NCBI GenBank assembly: GCA_019916065.1 | Contig: CM034236.1 | Location: forward strand, 55,332,690-55,396,689 | Direction: 5' to 3' | DNA length: 64,000 bases | From: Vitellaria paradoxa | Lineage: Eukaryota > Streptophyta > Magnoliopsida > Ericales > Sapotaceae | Shown: positions 57,530 through 64,000 of the stretch, in pieces | How the letters are laid out: every line of letters begins with the position of its first letter | Position numbering within the stretch: position 1 is the first letter of the stretch | Program-made: the position numbers and the translations under genes | The notes under the pieces: model-generated | Databases searched by the model: none | The model's input: the letters and a program-made list of their open reading frames with translations, nothing else | What the model was told of the DNA's origin: nothing

Positions 57530-58053
57530 AAGTAGTTGTGAGTTCCATTTAAAATAGAGAACATAATTAATGAAATGTGTTTTAATTTTAAAATTCCATT
57601 AGTGCATGTCTTAGTACTAAAATCGGAAAATTGTATTTAAGTTATACTTTATAATATTTTAATACTTTTAGTCACACCAAAAAAAAAGTATTGTTTTTAA
57701 GTCACAATAATGTAGAAAGTTTTGTATTTAAGTCACACTTTTGAGTGGGTCTCACGATTTGATTTTAAATATAATTTCTAATATGACATAAATGCCATTT
57801 GTTTATATAATTAAGTCAGACGGAAGTTGTCAGAAATCATGCTAACTGCGAATCACGTTCTTCTGTTTTTTTGTTTCATTTCTTATAAATCGCGTGAAGA
57901 TATAGTTTACCGAGAATCATACTTCTTTCGTTTTTTTTTTCTTCATTATTTTCAGTTTCATTGTTTACCGTTTTAGTCATGAAGATATGAAGAAGATATA
58001 GCTTATTTGGACTATCTTCTTCATGGATTGATTTTGGCGATCGGTATTTTGAG
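57530..58053. other. AT-rich upstream spacer
   Basis: Similarity to module A ends near 57,530. The phrases 'gtatttaagtcacactt' here and 'aagtgtgacttattcaca' near 59,090 are inverted, suggesting that 57,630-59,140 entered as one element. No gene is seen. Confidence 0.45.
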
Positions 58054-58800
58054 CTATCTTCAAAACAGTATCGATACTATTTCAAAACATATGATGATGT
58101 TGGCTCGTATGGTTGGTTTGTTATGTATCGATTGATATATTTTTTAGACAATATGAAAACAGTACCGATGCTATTTTATCGGTATTGTTTTCAAAAATAG
58201 AACCGGTACTGTTTTCAAAACAGTACCATAAATTATAAGCAAATAACAAGTTTTAAGGGCAAGAGAAATCTATGGGGCCAATCGACGTTTTGAACTATCT
58301 TCAAAACAGTACCGATACTATTTCAAAAAATATAATGATGTTGGCTCGTATGGTTGGTTTGTGGTATGTATCAATTGATGTTTTTAAGGCAGTATGAAAA
58401 CAGTACCGATACAAAACAGTACTGGTACTGTTTTCAAAACAGCACCATAAATTATAAGCAGATGACGAGTTTTAAGGGCAAGAGAAATCCATAGGGCCGA
58501 TCAACGTTTTAAGCTATCTTCAAAACAGTACAGGTATTGTTTCAAAAAATATGATGATGTTGGCTCGTATGGTTGGTTTGTGTTGTGTATCGATTGATAT
58601 TTTTTAGGCAGTATGAAAATAGTACCGGTACAAAACAGTACCGATACTATTTTATCGGTATTGTTTTGATCGGTACTGTTTTTAAAACAACACCATGAAT
58701 TATAAGCAGATGACAATTTTTGGGCAAGAGAAATCCATGGGGTTGATTAGTATTTTAAGCTATCTTCAAAACAGTATCGGTACTGTTTCAAAATCAAAAA
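58054..58800. repeat. Tandem repeat, about 235-bp unit, three copies plus partial
   Basis: 'ctatcttcaaaacagta' recurs at 58,054, 58,295, 58,514 and 58,760. Each is followed by 'gatgatgttggctcgtatgg', 'cagtatgaaaacagtacc' and 'ccataaattataagca'. The units are studded with 'cggtactg'/'cagtaccg' palindromic phrases. Non-coding. Confidence 0.8.
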
Positions 58801-59178
58801 AAATAAAGATATTTAGGAATGATGATCGATTTAGTTTTTTTCCAAACAGTTTTAATTTTGTTTCAAAAAATCGATTTTGCTAGCTTTGTAAAGAAGATGG
58901 AAAGTCACGGAATTAGGTTTTTCCTAAACAGTTTTGATTTTGTTTCCAAAAATCAATTTTGCTTGCTTTGTAAAGAAGATGGAAAGTCACGGAAGCTATG
59001 AGTGAAGTGTACATTATTTTCGGATAAAACTGACAGTTTTGAAATATAGTGAAAAAAGCGTAATATCCTTTTTGGTCTTTTTATTGCAAGTGTGACTTAT
59101 TCACAAACAAGATTTTTGGGTATGACTTAAATCCTTATAAATCCATAAATTGTTACTAGCCTCCAAAAACTCCTAAAA
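58801..59178. other. End of the repeat-bearing segment
   Basis: A shorter duplication ('tgctagctttgtaaagaaga' / 'tgcttgctttgtaaagaaga', about 96 bp apart) lies at 58,850-58,990. No gene is seen. Confidence 0.45.
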
Positions 59179-60215
59179 TCTATACTATAATACTAAAGTA
59201 ATGTATTTTCTCTCTCCTCTCTTCCTTCACTCCAATTATAGGTAGCATGCCTCTTTGATCACCAATCTACTTTTCCTTTTTTTTTTTTTTATAGATTTTT
59301 GAATTGTTTTTAAATTTTCTTCATTCACTCTTCTTCTTTTCTCTTTTCTCATTCACAAAACTATTATTTCTTTGTCCCATATCGATAAAACACTACATTT
59401 TACTTTTTCTTTTGCTTATAAAAGCACTAGAGTTGTGGGATGTGATTTTAATAAGTCTGAGAATAATTTTTTTGTTTAGAAAAATTTTTAATTTTAAATT
59501 GCAATGGGTCATGTCACAATTTTTAACTGAATAATAATACTAAATATTAGAGTTATTTTTATAAATTTATATTGTCTATTTACTATAATGCCAAAACAAA
59601 TGTATTTTTTTTGTTTTCTTTTCCTTTACTTCAACATATGCCATTCTATTTTTCTATTTTTTTAATAGATTTTTGAATTATTTTTTGAATTCATTCACAA
59701 AACCTTTATTTAAAAAATTTCTTGTCATTCTCTTTTCTCTTATATTGAAATTTAAATGACCAGATCAACGGGATTGAAATTTGTTCCATCTTAAATTTAA
59801 AACAATTAAGTAAAATTTGAAATTTTATTTAAGCCCGTGAATAATTTATTTTTAGAAAATTTTTTAAAAAAATTCTAATTTTAAATTTAAATTAGTCATA
59901 AGTAATTTTTAACTGATTAATATAATTAAGACTAATAGTATTTATGACTTTACAAAATGAGTCAAGAATTAAAAAAATAAAAATATATATTAAAACTAAC
60001 AAGCAGTTTAAAACAAAAAAGAGATCTGGTCAATTAGGTAAGTTTATGATTTAATATATATTCTAGAGCAAATTTTATTTTTTAAGATTAGATCAAATCG
60101 AAACTATTTTATGGAATTATGCAATTTTATTAAAATATTTGTAATATATTTAAAAATTATATTTTATCCATAAAAATTGTTATACAATTCCGTGCATCGC
60201 ACGGATCAATACTAG
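59179..60215. mobile_element. Non-autonomous Helitron (1,037 bp)
   Basis: Starts TCTATACTATAATACTAAAG and ends CTAG (60,212-60,215), preceded by a 7-bp-stem hairpin TCCGTGC-ATC-GCACGGA (60,189-60,205) ten bases before the end. Host bases are A on the left and T on the right with no target duplication, as Helitrons insert. The interior is AT-rich with no Rep/helicase frame. Confidence 0.88.
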
Positions 60216-60914
60216 TATATATATAAATAAAAATAGTTTGCTAAACGTCTGTGTATACAGCTGGTTGCGAATATGTGAGATTATGATACAAGTGATTAAA
60301 TGCTTCTTAGCGTGGGCGTCTTTTATACGAAAACGAAGAAATTGGGATGGATTCAATTGGCTTGTTCTCTTTGGTGTTGGGATGAAAAATAAAAAATAAA
60401 AAAAAATTAGTATAAAAATAACGCGTGGTGAAATTTGATTAAAAAAAATTAAAAAAAATTTATAACTTTTTGTGCTTTGTAAATTGTGACATACCATGCA
60501 AATAGCACATATCAAAAACTAGTTACAAAAGTGTCTTTACTTGGCAAGAACAAGATAATATATGGAGTGTACTCCCGTCGTATCTCATAGCTTAAAATCT
60601 ACATTAATTGTTTTCTATTTTTAATTAAAATTCTTTAAACAAAATAAGTTGCTCTCCTTTTGTTCCAAAAATATTGAACCCCCGCTAATTATCTTCATTT
60701 TTGCAACAATGTATTCTTCTCAGTTTGTAGAGCTATTAGGGAGAACACTAAAGATACGAGAGGGTTCTAACATGCACGGAGTGATAATTGTTTCCCGTGC
60801 AATTTTTGAAATTAGGAGTGAATAAAACTAAATTTTTGAACCAAATCATTCTTATTTAGTTTAAATCGTTGAGTTTATTTTATTTGCTTCGTTTTGGAAG
60901 TTATGTAAATTTTA
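60216..60914. repeat. Duplicated RLK 3' flank
   Basis: Parallels 17,900-18,540 and 16,060-16,400 ('gtttgctaaacg', 'aagaaattgggatggattcaa', 'gtttaaatcgttgagttta'). It ends where a long inverted-repeat element begins. Confidence 0.6.
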
Positions 60915-63664
60915 AGGATAAAGTACAAAAATCACCCTATAATTTTACCCTCGGTATCACTTTAATTCTACACGTTTCAATTGCAACAGTTAAATCCCTA
61001 CACTTTCTGTCAAGTATCAATTTGGTCCTTCTGTTAGTTGATCATTAAAAACAACCGTTATACTAAGTATAAAATGATAATTTCATTTATAATTTACCCT
61101 CAGTGTCACTTTAGGTAACTACATTTCAAATTTTAGCCGGTTAGCCCCTAATTAATATATAGATAATTATGTTAAAAATTTCATATCATATGGATCGACT
61201 AGTGAGTAATGGATCTGAAGGTTGAGATTTGTGTTTATGTACGTAGTTAACCAAACATGGATTAGATATTGCTCCATGGTTGGTTCGACACGAGTTTTTA
61301 TATATTTTTTAAAAATTTAGGCTAATCAAAAATTTCTTAAAGCTACTTAATTGATCGTTAGCCATCTTCATGGAAGTAATGGTAACCATAAGTACCGTTC
61401 AAGTTAGTGCTGATTTGCTTTCAAGTTATTTATACCACATTATCATATATGATATATCGACCATACATGTTAGGCTTTTTCAACCTAATTGATTATCTGA
61501 AATAAAGATGAAGATGAAGATGGAAATGAAGCAACAAATTTAATTATGACAGGTTGACCAAAAGTTAAAGTTTCCTCCAATAATGGAAGCTAGTTCCAAT
61601 TTAGAGTTTTCACCAATAACTGCATGCAAACTTCCATGGCAATGAACATCGATCTCTTGCCCTCCTACTGTATAAATTAAATTTTGAACTGTATTAACAT
61701 GATTACTTGAACCAGATAAAGAATCTTAGGTGAAAAAAATAAATAAATAAAGAGATTGAAATATAAGAATTAATGATGAAAATCCTCCACTAATATGAGT
61801 GAAAAATTTTGGGTCAGGAACTTTCAACGAGTATCCAATGAGCTCCTTTGTTTAGTCAGAATTTTCATCAACTTCAGAATACTTACATTTTTAGTAGGTA
61901 TCCAACAACTTATTTAATGGCCCATCTAACATATGGTTTTAGGAGTTGCAGTGGATAAATGTATTACAAGGGCTACAATGTAAAAATGAAAGATTGAGAT
62001 GCGGTATTGATTTATTTCAAATAATTTAATAGTTCTAATTTAACTTATTTTTTTCAAATAATTTAATAATTATTTAATGGTTCATATTATTTAATAGTGC
62101 AAATCTCCCAATGATTTAATAATGTGCATCTCAACCCTTTATTTTTGTATTACAGTCTTGCAGTATGTTTATTCATTGTAGCCCTTGTAACCCATCTAAC
62201 ATATATTGCCAACTATCCAACAGATTTAGGCAACCCATCTAGCACATCAAGTGAGCTATCTCCAACACATCAAGCTTAATAAGCCTCAATTCTAGTTTAG
62301 AATATGCTCTGTGTTGATTTTAAAACTATCAATTCTCTATATTATCAAACACCTTAGGTAAATTCTAAAAATACAAAACCGAAATTATTATTTTAATAAG
62401 AAACTATCATATTACAATGAAAAACCTAACAATAATTTAAGAAGTACAAATTTGTCTTGATTTTCATTTGTTGAGTTAGTATTTGTACGACTAAATGCTG
62501 AAATTTTCAAACTTCCTTCATCAAATACTTTTTAATTTGTCGGAATTTATATCCCTGGGTCAAGATGGTCCAAGTTGTCAAGCAAATGAATCTTTTCACC
62601 GATTTTTTTGTTAGTATTAACTTCATCTTTTTTGGGGTGGGGGAGGTAGAGTAATTTTTGGCTATTAACTTTTTATTTTTTAAATAATTAAAATTATTCT
62701 CTTAATAACATTTTTATTATCTTTCAAATCATAAAGAGAGAATATGTCAAATTTAAAAAAAGAAAAAAAAAAACCTTTAGTAGTCATGGCATAGTCTTTT
62801 CCCTTCCCCCCAAAAAAAAAAAAAAAACTAATTTTTTTCTTACTCACCCATAATATGAAATGCACTTATCACACATCATGCAACACTCACGAATCACTTT
62901 TTTAAATAGATAAGCAAAAATAAAATTTAAAATGTACATTAATAAAATTTAAGCATTGGGCAATATATATAAAACTATAAAGAAAGAAAATTTAGAAAAT
63001 AGCGATTCTAGGTATACATTTTGTATACTCTCGATATATAATTTTGTACACTCTATATATATATACACACACAAAATTATATACTCTTTGCAATTCTCTC
63101 TCTATATTTAATTTTGTATATATATTTGATTCGAGAGTATACATTTATATATGTGACTCTGTTAATTATATTTCATTAATTATAATAATTATTAGTGAAA
63201 CCATCAAATCACCATTTAATAAAATTTTTTATTTTATTAATTTTTAAGAAAATTAACCAAATTTAATAAAATATATTTCATATTAATTAAACTAAATTAA
63301 ATATTATTTTAATTATATTATTAATTTAATCCTATTATTTATGAAAAATAATTTATTTCAATAAAAATATAATATATTAAATATAATTTAAATATATTAT
63401 TGATTAAAAGTAATTTAATAAGATATATTTCAAATTAAAATATGTTATATAATTTAATAAAATATATTTCAAATATACACCAAAAGTGTAGGGATTCAAT
63501 TGTTGTAATTAAAAACATGAGGGATTAAGGTGACGCTAAAAGTGAACTATAAATGAAATTTCCGCTTTATTCTTAGTCTAACGGTTGTTTCTAATGGTCA
63601 ACTAACGAAAAGACCGAATTAATACTTAATCGAAAGTGTGGAGATTTGACTGTTGTTTCTAACG
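60915..63664. mobile_element. Long inverted-repeat element (about 2.7 kb), non-autonomous
   Basis: The arms at about 60,985-61,150 and 63,500-63,660 are inverse copies: 'caacagttaaatccctacac', 'gttagttgatcatta' and 'aatttcatttataatttacc' against their inverted variants. The 2.3 kb between them is AT-rich with no coding frame. This looks like a Mutator-like non-autonomous element, but target duplications are not visible, perhaps because the right flank is truncated RLK sequence. Confidence 0.6.
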
Positions 63665-63818
63665 GTGAACACATCCTTTAGCAGCATGTTTTGAGTAGAA
63701 GCTGACCACGACATTAAAGAAAGGAATTCTCCACGATGCTTTCCCATTATTATTTCTTGTGCCACCACTTCAAAGCTATAAGCATCACACTTTTTTGTCA
63801 CCACCATTGTCTATGCAT
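63665..63818 (-). pseudogene. RLK last-exon fragment
   Basis: The minus strand reads VVTKKCDAYSF and [14 protein letters not shown], matching the last exon of the 22-kb RLK, then ends at the inverted-repeat element. SDVYSFG-type residues are altered (DAYSFEVVAQE). The rest of the gene may lie beyond the window end. Confidence 0.75.
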
Positions 63819-64000
63819 GCTCTGCATCAATAGAAATTTACGAGTCCCCTTTTCTCTTACTGAAACAGCTATATAGATATCTTTCCACTACAGAGAAATC
63901 TCAGCTGTTCATCTTTCCACTGCAGCCTCTACAGTGGATTTTTCACTGCAACCCCTGGAATCTATTTTTTCACTGCAATCTCTAAAACCCCATTAAGAGG
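63819..64000. other. Window-end segment
   Basis: Probable RLK intron for the first 50 bases, then short repeats of 'ttttcactgcaacccct' type up to the end of the window. No gene is recognised. Confidence 0.4.

Noticed and set aside
1..64000. Bacterial or viral horizontal transfer
   Set aside because: No operon-like packing, no prokaryotic gene and no pararetroviral domain was found; all coding similarity is to plant kinases or plant retrotransposons.

Overview
The window is nuclear DNA of a flowering plant, most likely a woody eudicot. The evidence is AT-rich sequence, GT-AG introns, a plant receptor-like cytoplasmic kinase (RLCK), leucine-rich-repeat receptor kinases (LRR-RLKs) and typical plant transposons: Cassandra, Ty3/gypsy, tRNA-derived SINEs, hAT, Mutator-like and Helitron elements. 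The species cannot be fixed from sequence alone.

Layout. 1-10.6 kb: a plus-strand RLCK subfamily VII gene of the PBL34/35/36 type with six coding exons and a 4.9-kb first intron; its last exon carries a frameshift and has lost the stop codon that its paralogue keeps. 11-14.3 kb: minus-strand LRR-RLK remains. 14.6-21.9 kb: repeat-rich spacer with three copies of a conserved W-box-bearing block, an RLK fragment and a Cassandra TRIM whose LTRs carry a 5S-rRNA-like domain. 22-26.4 kb: a long MIK2-like LRR-RLK with many one-base indels. 26.5-36.6 kb: spacer containing a tandem duplication (29.6-33.6 and 33.6-35.6 kb); the first unit gained two SINEs and a hAT-type MITE, and the second keeps the empty sites. 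36.7-45.4 kb: an RLK pseudogene split by a Ty3/gypsy element that itself holds two solo LTRs and a hAT MITE. 45.4-50.4 kb and 51.3-57.5 kb: two more partial copies of the module 'RLCK last exon plus convergent RLK'. The module in the second of these contains the only fully intact gene, a 792-codon LRR-RLK at 54,772-57,243. 57.5-64 kb: tandem repeats, a Helitron, a long inverted-repeat element and an RLK exon fragment.

Together this is a birth-and-death cluster. MIK2-like receptors are cell-surface kinases and PBL34-36-type RLCKs act below plant pattern receptors, so the physical linkage is suggestive, but joint function is only inferred. Paralogous modules provide empty sites that date and delimit many insertions. 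Apart from the 54.8-57.2 kb receptor, the kinase copies are broken. Most breaks in the 22-26 kb copy are single-base changes in short runs, so consensus sequencing error must be excluded before calling every lesion real.
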